Source: Pseudoflavitalea rhizosphaerae (lineage in GTDB: Bacteria > Bacteroidota > Bacteroidia > Chitinophagales > Chitinophagaceae). From it: a DNA stretch of 64,000 nucleotides. The stretch covers positions 310,001 through 374,000 of the forward strand of contig NZ_RCSU01000003.1 of assembly GCF_003991355.1 (NCBI RefSeq), written 5' to 3'. Below are positions 16,621 through 24,622 of this stretch, one piece after another. The translations under genes and the position numbers were made by a program. Each line of letters begins with the position of its first letter. Positions within the stretch are counted from its first letter, which is position 1. Under the pieces are notes generated by a model, which saw nothing but the letters and a program-made list of their open reading frames with translations, made no database searches and was not told where the DNA came from.

Positions 16621-17877
16621 GTGCACCTGTTTTTCTACAATATTTTCTGCTGGTTATACCGTTCCGGCATCCGGCTGGCCTCCCTCTGGAATCCCAAAGC
16701 CCGTTTATGGGTGAAAGGACGGCGGAATTGGTTCGAAAGGATAAAAACACAATTTGATAATCCGGCCCACCAGTGGATCTGGATGCATTGTGCTTCCCTG
16801 GGCGAATTTGAACAGGGCCGCCCCGTACTGGAAGCCCTCCGCGCACAATATCCCCAATATAAGGTCCTGCTCACCTTCTTCTCCCCTTCCGGATACGAAG
16901 TGAGAAAAGACTATAAAGGAGCCGACCTGATTGCTTACCTGCCGATGGATAGCAAAGCCAATGCCATGAAATTCATCAACCTGGTGAATCCAAAACTTGT
17001 CTGCTGGGTAAAATATGAATACTGGTATTATTATCTTACCACACTCAAAAAGAAAGAAGTACCGGTACTATTGGTGTCCGGAATATTCAGGCCGGACCAA
17101 CCCTTCTTTAAATGGTATGGCCGCCTTCATCAGTATATGCTGGAAAGTTTCACTCAACTGTTTGTACAGAATGAAGCTTCCCGCGAACTGCTGAATGGCA
17201 TCGGTTTCAAAAAAGTAACGGTGAATGGAGATACGCGTTTCGACAGGGTGGTGGAAATTGCCAGCGGCTTTCAACCACTTCCCGCCATCGAAGCCTTTTG
17301 TGGCAAATATCCCGTGATTGTGGCCGGTAGCACCTGGGATGCTGATGAAGAAGAACTGGACCATTACGCCAATACACACCCGGAGTTGCGTTTTATTATT
17401 GCTCCCCATGAGATCGATGCGCCACATCTTCACGATATTGAACAACTTTTCAAACACAGCATCCGCTATTCCGAATGGAGTAAAACGCTGAAGGCTGATG
17501 CGTCTGTAAATACATTGATCATCGATAATATCGGCATGCTGAGCAAACTTTATCACTATGCCACTATCACTTATATTGGCGGTGGCTTTGGAAAGGATGG
17601 TGTACATAATGTGCTGGAAGCAGCAGTGTATGGGAAGCCTGTTGTATTCGGGCCTGTATACGATAAATTCATCGAAGCTAATGAACTGGCTGAAGCAGGC
17701 GGAGGGATCAGTATCGAAACGGCCCTGGAACTGGAAGAACTGTTCAATGAATTGTTGCAGGACAAAACTGCTTACGAAAAAGCCGCTACTGCAGCGGCCC
17801 GGTATGTTGCTTCAAAAACAGGGGCCACCAATGCGGTGACCAGTTATATTCAGGAAAACCGTCTTTTGACGAGTTGA
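16621..17877 (+). CDS. waaA: Kdo transferase (3-deoxy-D-manno-octulosonic acid transferase), GTG start
   Basis: A 418-residue enzyme that adds Kdo from CMP-Kdo to lipid A precursor at the inner membrane. The N-terminus has a hydrophobic anchor (about residues 3-22). HCASLGEFEQGRP holds the catalytic Glu62, and the C-terminal half has TYIGGGFGKDGVHNVLEA and the PVVFGPVY donor-site segment. No ATG precedes the conserved N-terminus; GTG at 16621, just behind a good promoter, is the likely start. It overlaps the convergent gene downstream by 28 bp. With the neighbouring glycan cluster it points to a lipid A-Kdo outer membrane. Confidence 0.95.
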   Translation: MHLFFYNIFCWLYRSGIRLASLWNPKARLWVKGRRNWFERIKTQFDNPAHQWIWMHCASLGEFEQGRPVLEALRAQYPQYKVLLTFFSPSGYEVRKDYKGADLIAYLPMDSKANAMKFINLVNPKLVCWVKYEYWYYYLTTLKKKEVPVLLVSGIFRPDQPFFKWYGRLHQYMLESFTQLFVQNEASRELLNGIGFKKVTVNGDTRFDRVVEIASGFQPLPAIEAFCGKYPVIVAGSTWDADEEELDHYANTHPELRFIIAPHEIDAPHLHDIEQLFKHSIRYSEWSKTLKADASVNTLIIDNIGMLSKLYHYATITYIGGGFGKDGVHNVLEAAVYGKPVVFGPVYDKFIEANELAEAGGGISIETALELEELFNELLQDKTAYEKAATAAARYVASKTGATNAVTSYIQENRLLTS

Positions 17878-18614
17878 TAGAAATGGCGGGTAACAGGTTT
17901 GGTTTCGTCCCATCCCAGCTTTACTTTCAGTTCTCTTTCAATCCAGTACTCCGCTTCAGGAAGGATGCGGAAACCATTGATGGTTTTAATGGATCGCTCA
18001 TACATCACTTCATCTCCCCGGAACAATTCACTGATGAATACGAAACGGTCATTCACTCCGATTGCGCGTTTGAGATCGCGAACCGGTGAGTCAGTGAGCC
18101 GATGACCCACTTCCACCACATTTTCTTTTAACTTATCATTAAGAGAGGATTGAGTGGCATAAGCTATCGAATCATTGATTTCTATGCCTGCAGCCTGGTG
18201 AGCCAGTGTTGGGATCTCTCTGATAGGGTCATAATGATACCCATTGGAATGCCCATTCATCACAGGCAGTTCCACCACCTCCGGCGCGGTTTCTTCCGGC
18301 ACAATTTCCTCTTCCACTATTTCCTGAACAGGTTCCGGTTGAGGTTCTTCTTTTACTACCTCCACAGGTAACGGCTGCACCGCAACAGGGAATGAAGATC
18401 GGCTGGAAGGCATAACCACAGCCACTTTGGAGGTACCCGGCACCTTCCGCGACGCGGCAGACAATTGCACCAGTTCCGACTCAATTAATTGAGCCGTTAC
18501 CAATAGTTGTGATGGATCAGCATTTTGTTCAAATTGTTCATTTAATTTGCTGATCAATTGTGCTAAACGCTCCATAATCAGTGGGTACTTTTGTGGGTTA
18601 AGTGTTTGTACCAT
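17850..18614 (-). CDS. Conserved-looking hypothetical protein
   Basis: I do not recognise this protein. With the ATG at 18614 it is 254 residues long. An N-terminal helical part (about 1-70, [17 protein letters not shown]) is followed by a Pro/Glu/Val-rich linker (about 85-125) and a globular C-terminal domain from about 165 ([31 protein letters not shown], in two parts) ending in basic residues. There is no signal peptide or membrane segment. The frame is open to 18791, but that extension runs antisense into the thymidine kinase gene and lacks protein-like character. It is divergent from tdk with only 34 bp between the starts. Confidence 0.7.
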   Translation of the reverse strand: MVQTLNPQKYPLIMERLAQLISKLNEQFEQNADPSQLLVTAQLIESELVQLSAASRKVPGTSKVAVVMPSSRSSFPVAVQPLPVEVVKEEPQPEPVQEIVEEEIVPEETAPEVVELPVMNGHSNGYHYDPIREIPTLAHQAAGIEINDSIAYATQSSLNDKLKENVVEVGHRLTDSPVRDLKRAIGVNDRFVFISELFRGDEVMYERSIKTINGFRILPEAEYWIERELKVKLGWDETKPVTRHFYQLVKRRFS

Positions 18615-18648
18615 AAAGTTAACAATTATTATACCTATTTCCGCTATC

Positions 18649-19218
18649 ATGTTCATAGAACCTAACATATCCGGCGAACGGCGTGGAAGTATTGAAGTGA
18701 TCTGCGGCTCTATGTTTTCAGGTAAAACAGAAGAACTCATCAGAAGATTGAAACGTGCGCGCATCGCCAATCTTCGCGTAGAGATCTTCAAACCAAAAAT
18801 AGATACACGTTATCACGAACAACAGATCGTTTCACACGATGAAAACGCCATTCTTTCCACTCCCATCGAAAGTGCACAAACCATACTCTTACTGGCAAGT
18901 GATGTGGATGTAGTGGGTATCGATGAAGCCCAGTTCTTTGATGATCAGCTTCCCGATGTATGCGATCAGCTGGCATGGAGAGGTGTACGTGTGATCATCG
19001 CCGGACTGGATATGGATTATACTGCCAAACCTTTCGGGCAGATGCCCAACCTCTTAGCCAAAGCCGATTTTATCACCAAGCTTCATGCCATCTGCGTGAA
19101 ATGTGGAAATATTGCCAACTACTCCTACAGAAAAGTAATAAACCCCACGCAGTTGATGCTGGGTGAAAAAGATATCTATGAGCCGCGTTGCAGAAAATGT
19201 TATTACGAAGGGAAATGA
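18649..19218 (+). CDS. tdk: Thymidine kinase
   Basis: A 189-residue type II thymidine kinase that phosphorylates thymidine in the salvage pathway. The Walker A motif GSMFSGKT lies at residues 20-27, DEAQFF is the Walker B segment, and zinc-binding Cys pairs appear as CVKC and CRKC near the C-terminus. The lasso segment with the substrate site is present near [11 protein letters not shown]. The start MFIEPN at 18649 gives the normal length; the frame is open upstream but antisense to the neighbouring gene. The next gene, on the opposite strand, begins its stop codon 1 bp after tdk ends. Confidence 0.97.
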   Translation: MFIEPNISGERRGSIEVICGSMFSGKTEELIRRLKRARIANLRVEIFKPKIDTRYHEQQIVSHDENAILSTPIESAQTILLLASDVDVVGIDEAQFFDDQLPDVCDQLAWRGVRVIIAGLDMDYTAKPFGQMPNLLAKADFITKLHAICVKCGNIANYSYRKVINPTQLMLGEKDIYEPRCRKCYYEGK

Positions 19219-20124
19219 TCAGTTGAGCCTGCGGCAAACTGCTTTTACTGTTCCATCTTGTTTGAAAGGCTGACCATCCAGTTTTCCGGAGATCACTTCT
19301 TCCAGATACGCAGATTCCAGCATTCCGGTTTTTCTATTCACGATCAGCTTCCCCTGCTGTTCCACTTTGAGGGAATGGTCACTGCTCTCTTCCAGGAAAC
19401 CAGAGCCGCCCATCAGGAAAGCAACCTGTGTACCGGTGATCTCCGTTACCTTGAACATCTGTACTATCACCAATGGCAGGCCATTGCTGTATTTATAAGT
19501 ACGTCCAACGGTATCGCCCACTTTCATTACTCTTCCGGGAAATTCAATGAATATCTGTTGCAGCAGGTCCTGCATAGCCTGAGAGTTGAACTGCGAAGCA
19601 GCAATATCCAGCACAGTACTGAACCTGTCCGTCTGCGCGAGGGCGGAATCCTTCAATATCTTTTTGGCCAGCTCTGTCTGTAGCTGTGTGAAGGAAGCCA
19701 TCTTTTCGATCTTACCGAGACTGTTCATGCGAAAGCCGAACGATAACCCTTTCACGGATTGCCAAACCCAGGGCGCCATCAGCGCAGGATTGTTTCGGCC
19801 GATGGAATCCGGGATGGGATGATCGGTATCCACTCTCAGTGTGTCTTTTGGAAATAAGGCATCCAACTTAAAGCGTTTATACGTGGCCTTTATACCGGTA
19901 AAACTGGAGTCTTTGGATGTCTGCAGGTCCCATACACAGGAAATGGTATGTTTTTCAGTAGCGCCATTCCGCAGGCCTGTGCCTGAACCATCATAACTAA
20001 GTTCATACAGGGCATTATCATCGGGAACAAAACGGAGATCAACACTGGCATCCTTGCAGGAAACCATTACAATACTTACACATACGATGGCCAACAGGCT
20101 TGAAACAGAGGATCTTAAAGTCAT
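19219..20124 (-). CDS. DUF6263-like lipoprotein
   Basis: A 301-residue secreted protein with a lipoprotein signal (lipobox VMVSC, Cys23). The mature part has the pattern of DUF6263-type proteins of Bacteroidota: an early YELSYDGSGTG segment, a central helical stretch (FTQLQTELAKKIL), the PGRVMKVGDTVGRTYKY segment near residue 200, and a C-terminal IVNRKTGMLESAYLEE stretch. No enzymatic residues are recognised and the function of the family is unknown. It is convergent with tdk and divergent from ccmB. Confidence 0.75.
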   Translation of the reverse strand: MTLRSSVSSLLAIVCVSIVMVSCKDASVDLRFVPDDNALYELSYDGSGTGLRNGATEKHTISCVWDLQTSKDSSFTGIKATYKRFKLDALFPKDTLRVDTDHPIPDSIGRNNPALMAPWVWQSVKGLSFGFRMNSLGKIEKMASFTQLQTELAKKILKDSALAQTDRFSTVLDIAASQFNSQAMQDLLQQIFIEFPGRVMKVGDTVGRTYKYSNGLPLVIVQMFKVTEITGTQVAFLMGGSGFLEESSDHSLKVEQQGKLIVNRKTGMLESAYLEEVISGKLDGQPFKQDGTVKAVCRRLN

Positions 20125-20217
20125 ACCAGGTAGAGTGGAATTAAGGAATAAAGTACGGAAATAATCAGCAGTTGACCGCTTAAATGTTAATTTCGCGCAA
20201 CAATAAACGCTAAAACG

Positions 20218-20877
20218 ATCAATTCATTTCAATCCATACTGGCGCTCGTAAAAAAAGACCTGTTGCTGGAAATCAGGCAGCAGTACACTTTTTATGGTGT
20301 TCTCCTGTATGTGGCCAGCACCATCTTTGTGTTGTACCTGGCTATGGAACATCCGGAAGACAAGGTCTGGAACGGATTGTTCTGGATGATACAATTGTTC
20401 ATCTGTGTGAATGCAGTGGCCAAGAGTTTCCTGGCGGAGAGCCGTGGCCGGATGTTGTATTTTTATACGATCGCCGGCGCGAGGGATTTTGTATTGTCGA
20501 AGCTGCTGTTCAATGCCCTGCTGATGATTGTGATGAGCCTGGTGAGCATGCTGCTCTTTATGGTGCTGATGGGCAATCCGATCAATAATCCCTGGACGTT
20601 CACCGGCATCGTTTGCCTGGGCGGTTGCAGCCTCAGCCTGGTATTTACTTTCCTGGCGGCCATTGCAGCCAGGGCGCAACAGAATGCCGCGCTGATGGCC
20701 ATTATGGGCTTCCCCCTCATTATTCCCCAGCTGATGCTGCTGATGAAGATCTCTTCCGTGGCTTTTGCGGATGTTATCCAGGCCGGACTGGGTCAGCTGA
20801 TAGCACTGCTGGCGGGGCTGGATATACTGGTGGTACTGCTGGCGGTGATCCTGTTTCCTTTTCTCTGGAAAGATTAG
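20218..20877 (+). CDS. ccmB: Heme exporter permease CcmB, non-standard start
   Basis: The membrane subunit of the CcmAB transporter used in cytochrome c maturation. The protein has six predicted membrane segments and the N-terminal phrase LALVKKDLLLEIRQQYTFYG typical of the family; it continues with the FLAESRGRMLYFYTI loop. That conserved N-terminus begins upstream of the first ordinary start (TTG at 20263). The frame is closed at 20188-20190, and between there and 20263 only ATC at 20218, ATA at 20203 and other rare codons occur. A start at 20218 gives 219 residues, the family size. No ccmA is adjacent. A family 1 repeat follows 25 bp after the stop. Confidence 0.85.
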   Translation: MNSFQSILALVKKDLLLEIRQQYTFYGVLLYVASTIFVLYLAMEHPEDKVWNGLFWMIQLFICVNAVAKSFLAESRGRMLYFYTIAGARDFVLSKLLFNALLMIVMSLVSMLLFMVLMGNPINNPWTFTGIVCLGGCSLSLVFTFLAAIAARAQQNAALMAIMGFPLIIPQLMLLMKISSVAFADVIQAGLGQLIALLAGLDILVVLLAVILFPFLWKD

Positions 20878-20901
20878 CGCGTAACGGAAAGGGCAGCGTG
20901 T

Positions 20902-21010
20902 GCCCACTCGCTCGCCTCCCGGCGAGTGAGTTCTATTTGATCGCCTCCGGCGATCCTTCGCCAAAGGCGAAGAAATACAGGTCACTCGCCGGGAGGCGAG
21001 CGACTGCTCC
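20902..21010 (+). repeat. Family 1 nested-hairpin repeat, copy 2
   Basis: This copy has H1/H4 cores CTCGCCTCCCGGCGAG and CTCGCCGGGAGGCGAG, perfectly complementary over the central 22 bp although both differ from copy 1. The inner hairpins are GATCGCCTCCGGCGATC and CTTCGCCAAAGGCGAAG, again each self-complementary with altered bases. It lies between ccmB and ccmC, 24 bp after the ccmB stop. The rest of the 394-bp gap holds a promoter for ccmC. Confidence 0.9.
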
Positions 21011-21175
21011 ATGAGTGAATACGGCTTTCATTTAAAAAAAATACGGATAATAAGCTGAAAATTCAGCAAAACCGGCAATTGCTGCTGTAATGATCAATCA
21101 ATACAGGAAAATCAGCGGGTTTGTCCATTTTTCTTCTTTTAGCATTGATAATTTCGCTTTTACTATCCCTTCCCC

Positions 21176-21183
21176 TAATTTTG
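21176..21183 (+). promoter_or_regulatory. Putative -7 box upstream of ccmC
   Basis: TAATTTTG matches the Bacteroidota -7 consensus TAnnTTTG and lies 88 bp before the ccmC start. A clear -33 TTG at the right distance was not found. The leader between them shows no riboswitch that I recognise. Confidence 0.45.
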
Positions 21184-21271
21184 CCCCACCTAATCAGGTA
21201 GTTGGCAATTACCCTATACCCTGTGCAAGAAGCATAATAGCCAGCGATCCGATAATCTAAGACCGGAATCT

Positions 21272-21943
21272 ATGCGCCAGTACTGGTGGAAAATACTAAG
21301 TATCGTTTTACTGCTCTACACATTTATTGCAGGCTTTCTCATCAAAGTGCCCACAATCGGCAATTTGTATGAAACTATCCGCAACCTCTTCTTCCATGTT
21401 CCCATGTGGTTTGGTCAGTTGGTGCTGATCAGCGTTTCATTGGTTTACTCTATCCTGTATCTCCGTAAACCAAAACCTCATTACGATTTCATGGCAACTG
21501 AATTTGCCAGAACAGGATCAGTGATGGGCGTATTGGGATTGCTTACCGGTATGATCTGGGCCAATTATACCTGGGGCGCTCCCTGGAATAATGATCCCAA
21601 GCAACTGGGTGCCGCCATCGCACTACTGATCTATCTCGCCTATTTTGTATTGCGCAACTCCATGACGGATATCGACAAACGCGGACGTGTAGCCGCCGTT
21701 TACAATATATTCGCTTATTTCATTTATATCCCCATGATCATGGTATTGCCGCGGATGGTGGAATCACTGCACCCCGGAGGACAGGGCGTTGAAGGCAACC
21801 CCGGATTCGGAGGCGATTCCCTCGATCCTACCATGCGACTGGTATTCTGGCCAGCCGTTTTAGGCTGGACCCTCCTCGGCGTCTGGATCAGCACACTGAA
21901 TGTGCGCCTCCGTACGTTGGAAGAAAAAAAACATTTCAGCTAA
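21272..21943 (+). CDS. ccmC: Cytochrome c maturation protein CcmC
   Basis: A 223-residue inner-membrane protein with six membrane segments that handles heme for delivery to periplasmic cytochromes c. The periplasmic tryptophan-rich segment reads TWGAPWNNDPKQ (about residues 106-117), the Bacteroidota version of the WWD heme-binding domain, and conserved His residues occur near residue 43 (FFHVPMWFG) and 166 (ESLHPGG). It is 6 bp before a ccmD-like gene. A repeat and a promoter separate it from ccmB, so the group may have two transcription units. Confidence 0.93.
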   Translation: MRQYWWKILSIVLLLYTFIAGFLIKVPTIGNLYETIRNLFFHVPMWFGQLVLISVSLVYSILYLRKPKPHYDFMATEFARTGSVMGVLGLLTGMIWANYTWGAPWNNDPKQLGAAIALLIYLAYFVLRNSMTDIDKRGRVAAVYNIFAYFIYIPMIMVLPRMVESLHPGGQGVEGNPGFGGDSLDPTMRLVFWPAVLGWTLLGVWISTLNVRLRTLEEKKHFS

Positions 21944-21949
21944 TCTATC

Positions 21950-22171
21950 ATGAAGAAATTTATCACAACCCTGCTTTCGATGATGCTGGTATTCATTGCC
22001 GGCGCGCAGGAACATATTGCTAACGATGCGTCGACCGCTGCTCAAACCGGATTGCGGGCCGATGGAAAGATTTATGTGGTTGTGGCTGTAATAGTAACCA
22101 TCCTTCTTGGGCTGTACATCTACGTTATACGGCTCGACAGAAAGATCAGCAGGCTCGAAAAAAACTCCTAG
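21950..22171 (+). CDS. Small CcmD-like membrane protein
   Basis: A 73-residue protein with a signal-like N-terminal hydrophobic stretch (MKKFITTLLSMMLVFIAGAQ) and a second membrane segment at about residues 42-60, followed by RLDRKISRLEK. The single membrane helix with a basic, Leu/Arg-spaced cytoplasmic tail is the CcmD signature, and its place 6 bp after ccmC supports the role. CcmD proteins help release holo-CcmE from the heme exporter. No ccmE is found downstream in the window. Confidence 0.75.
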   Translation: MKKFITTLLSMMLVFIAGAQEHIANDASTAAQTGLRADGKIYVVVAVIVTILLGLYIYVIRLDRKISRLEKNS

Positions 22172-22219
22172 CCTTTTACTATCGCCACATTTACCATTTC
22201 ACATTTAAATAGCTTAATC

Positions 22220-23629
22220 ATGTCAGAGTACAGTTTTTTTGGAGCGGTGGAAAAAAGTTTTGACAAAGCCGCTAGTTTTACTAAATGGGACCCAGGTATC
22301 CTTGAACAGATCAAACAATGTAACGCTGTTTACAGGATGCATTTCCCTGTGAAGATCGGAGACAAGATCGAGGTAGTGAAAGCCTATCGCGTTCAGCACT
22401 CCCATCACAAACTGCCTTGTAAAGGTGGTATCCGTTTTGCCATGAGCGTTAACCTCGATGAGGTAATGGCGCTCGCCGCCCTGATGACTTTCAAATGTGC
22501 CATCGTGAACGTACCATTCGCAGGCGCTAAAGGCGGTATCACTATCGATCCTAAAAAATACACACCATACGAACTGGAAAAGATCACCCGTCGTTACACT
22601 TCGGAGCTGATCAAGAAAAATTTCATCGGACCTGGCATCGACGTTCCTGCTCCTGACTATGGAACCGGCGAGCGCGAAATGGCCTGGATCGTGGATACTT
22701 ACCAGAGCATGCGCCCTGGCGAGATCGATGCACTGGGTTGCGTAACCGGAAAGCCCGTTACTCAGGGTGGTGTTCGCGGCCGTCGTGAAGCTACCGGCCT
22801 CGGTGTATTCTATGGCCTGCGCGAAGTGTGCAACATGAAAGATGTAATGGAGAAACTCGGCATGACTACCGGTGTTACAGGTAAGAAAGTAGTAGTGCAA
22901 GGTCTCGGTAATGTAGGCTACCACTCCGCCAAATTCTTCCAGGAAGCAGGTTCCAAAATAGTAGCCCTCGCAGAATTCGAAGGCGCTATTTACAATAATG
23001 ATGGCCTGGATATCGACGCCGTATTTGAACACCGCAAGAAAACCGGCTCCATCCTCAACTTCCCCGGTGCTACCAACTTTGCCAAAAATACCGATGCACT
23101 GGAATTCGAATGCGATATCCTGATCCCGGCTGCACTCGAGAACGTGATCAACGGAGAGAATGCTCCACGCGTGAAAGCAAAACTGATCGGAGAAGCCGCC
23201 AACGGCCCGCTCACTCCTGAAGCTGACGAGATCCTGGCCAAAAAAGGATGCCTCGTTGTTCCGGATATGTACCTGAACGCAGGTGGCGTTACCGTTTCTT
23301 ACTTTGAATGGTTGAAGAACCTCAGCCACGTAAGGTACGGCCGTATGGAAAAACGCTTCACTGAAAACCTGAACAGTCATATCATCGGACAGATCGAAGG
23401 GCTCACAGGTAAGAAGATAGCTGAGAATGAAAAAGAGTTCATCATGCACGGACCTGAAGAAGTAGACCTGGTTCGCAGTGGCCTGGAAGAAACCATGATC
23501 ACCGCTACCCGTGAGATCATGGATGCATGGAAATCGAATCCTGAGATCCCCGATATGCGTACCGCTGCTTATGTAGTTGCCATCAACAAAGTTGGCACCA
23601 GCTACGCAGAACTGGGTATCTTCCCATAA
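22220..23629 (+). CDS. gdhA: Glu/Leu/Phe/Val dehydrogenase (glutamate dehydrogenase)
   Basis: A 469-residue NAD(P)-dependent enzyme that interconverts glutamate with 2-oxoglutarate and ammonia. Features: substrate-binding [10 protein letters not shown], the catalytic Lys in [13 protein letters not shown] near residue 108, the [15 protein letters not shown] segment, and the Rossmann motif [16 protein letters not shown]. The coding strand has the strongly biased, C-rich codon use of a highly expressed gene, which is why the opposite strand is also open over most of its length. It is a separate unit ended by a strong hairpin terminator. Confidence 0.96.
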   Translation: MSEYSFFGAVEKSFDKAASFTKWDPGILEQIKQCNAVYRMHFPVKIGDKIEVVKAYRVQHSHHKLPCKGGIRFAMSVNLDEVMALAALMTFKCAIVNVPFAGAKGGITIDPKKYTPYELEKITRRYTSELIKKNFIGPGIDVPAPDYGTGEREMAWIVDTYQSMRPGEIDALGCVTGKPVTQGGVRGRREATGLGVFYGLREVCNMKDVMEKLGMTTGVTGKKVVVQGLGNVGYHSAKFFQEAGSKIVALAEFEGAIYNNDGLDIDAVFEHRKKTGSILNFPGATNFAKNTDALEFECDILIPAALENVINGENAPRVKAKLIGEAANGPLTPEADEILAKKGCLVVPDMYLNAGGVTVSYFEWLKNLSHVRYGRMEKRFTENLNSHIIGQIEGLTGKKIAENEKEFIMHGPEEVDLVRSGLEETMITATREIMDAWKSNPEIPDMRTAAYVVAINKVGTSYAELGIFP

Positions 23630-23655
23630 AGCAGTATTGCTCGTTTTACGAGATC

Positions 23656-23688
23656 ATCCCATCTGCGAAAGCAGGTGGGATTTTTTTT
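23656..23688 (+). terminator. Rho-independent terminator after gdhA
   Basis: ATCCCATCTGC-gaaa-GCAGGTGGGAT forms an 11-bp stem (one G-T pair) closed by a GAAA tetraloop, followed by eight T residues. It starts 27 bp after the gdhA stop and ends 14 bp before the next gene. Confidence 0.9.
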
Positions 23689-23702
23689 ATTAAATTTATC
23701 CT

Positions 23703-24125
23703 ATGTACGATATACGATTCATACCACCAGAAGAATGGAGCTCTATCCTTCCCCTCCTTCAGATCCTCAACAATTACACTATCTCTGAAGAGATCCTTGC
23801 TGAAAGACTGGAAGAAATGAAGAACCACCGCTACCAGTGCGTAGGCGTGTATGATGCGGATAAACTCATCGGCATTACCGGCGTATGGATACTGAACAAA
23901 TTCTATAACGGGAAACATATTGAACCAGACAATGTGATGGTGCTCCCTGAATACCGCAACCAGCAGATCGGTGAAATGATGATGAAGTGGGTGCATGATT
24001 ACGGCCGCTCACAGGGCTGCATCGTGTCTGAGCTGAACGCTTATGTGACCAATGAGAGAGGTATCCGTTTCTGGATCAACCAGGGATATAAGATCCTCGG
24101 TTTCCATTTTCAGAAAAAACTATAA
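23703..24125 (+). CDS. GNAT-family N-acetyltransferase
   Basis: A 140-residue acetyl-CoA-dependent acyltransferase of the GNAT fold. The acetyl-CoA site is the VLPEYRNQQIGEMMMKW segment (residues about 81-97), the Q/RxxG loop being QQIG. The C-terminal GIRFWINQGYKILGFHFQ is the usual beta6-beta7 end. Substrate unknown. It is 2 bp upstream of another GNAT gene with a different N-terminus, so the two are co-transcribed and not recent duplicates. Confidence 0.88.
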   Translation: MYDIRFIPPEEWSSILPLLQILNNYTISEEILAERLEEMKNHRYQCVGVYDADKLIGITGVWILNKFYNGKHIEPDNVMVLPEYRNQQIGEMMMKWVHDYGRSQGCIVSELNAYVTNERGIRFWINQGYKILGFHFQKKL

Positions 24126-24127
24126 TA

Positions 24128-24622
24128 ATGAACATCCGGCACGCTGTCCTGCAGGACCTTCCCGTCATTGTGGCGATCTACAATTCAACCATTCCCGGCC
24201 GGATGGTCACTGCAGACCTGGAGCCAGTAACCACGGAGAATAAACTGGTATGGTTCGATGATCATGATCCGTCACGCAGACCATTATGGGTAGTGGAAAA
24301 CGATACGCATAAAGTGATCGCCTGGATGAGCTTTTCCGATTTTTCCGAACGCGCAGCCTACAATATCACCGCAGAGATCAGCATCTACATCGATCCCGCA
24401 GCCAGGGGCCGGGGCCTCGGTTCACTCCTCCTGCAATATGCGATCGAAAAGGCGCCATCTCTCGGCATTCAGAAACTCCTGGGAAAAATATTTGCGCACA
24501 ATGAACCCAGTATCAGATTATTCGAAAAGTTCGGATTTGAAGAATGGGGCAATCTCCCCGATGTATGCCTGCTGGACGGCGCCCTCAGAAGCGTACTCAT
24601 ACTGGGCAGAAGCACTCCTTAG
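24128..24622 (+). CDS. GNAT-family N-acetyltransferase, phosphinothricin-acetyltransferase-like
   Basis: A 164-residue GNAT enzyme. The order of motifs, MNIRHAVLQDLPVIVAIYNS at the start, AYNITAEISIYIDPAARGRG with the acetyl-CoA loop RGRGLG, and FGFEEWGNLPDVCLLDG near the end, matches the Pat/Bar/YwnH group, which acetylates phosphinothricin or related amino acid analogues such as methionine sulfoximine. Native substrates in this phylum are uncertain. It overlaps the convergent DUF2339 gene by 4 bp. Confidence 0.88.
   Translation: MNIRHAVLQDLPVIVAIYNSTIPGRMVTADLEPVTTENKLVWFDDHDPSRRPLWVVENDTHKVIAWMSFSDFSERAAYNITAEISIYIDPAARGRGLGSLLLQYAIEKAPSLGIQKLLGKIFAHNEPSIRLFEKFGFEEWGNLPDVCLLDGALRSVLILGRSTP

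Noticed and set aside
20224-21012. A 262-codon minus-strand frame covering ccmB and repeat copy 2
   Set aside because: It is Gln/His-rich, has no domain, runs antisense through a clear membrane permease and starts inside a palindromic repeat.
22223-23449. A 408-codon open frame antisense to glutamate dehydrogenase
   Set aside because: It mirrors the biased codon use of gdhA, whose protein is unmistakable; the antisense product has no recognisable domain.
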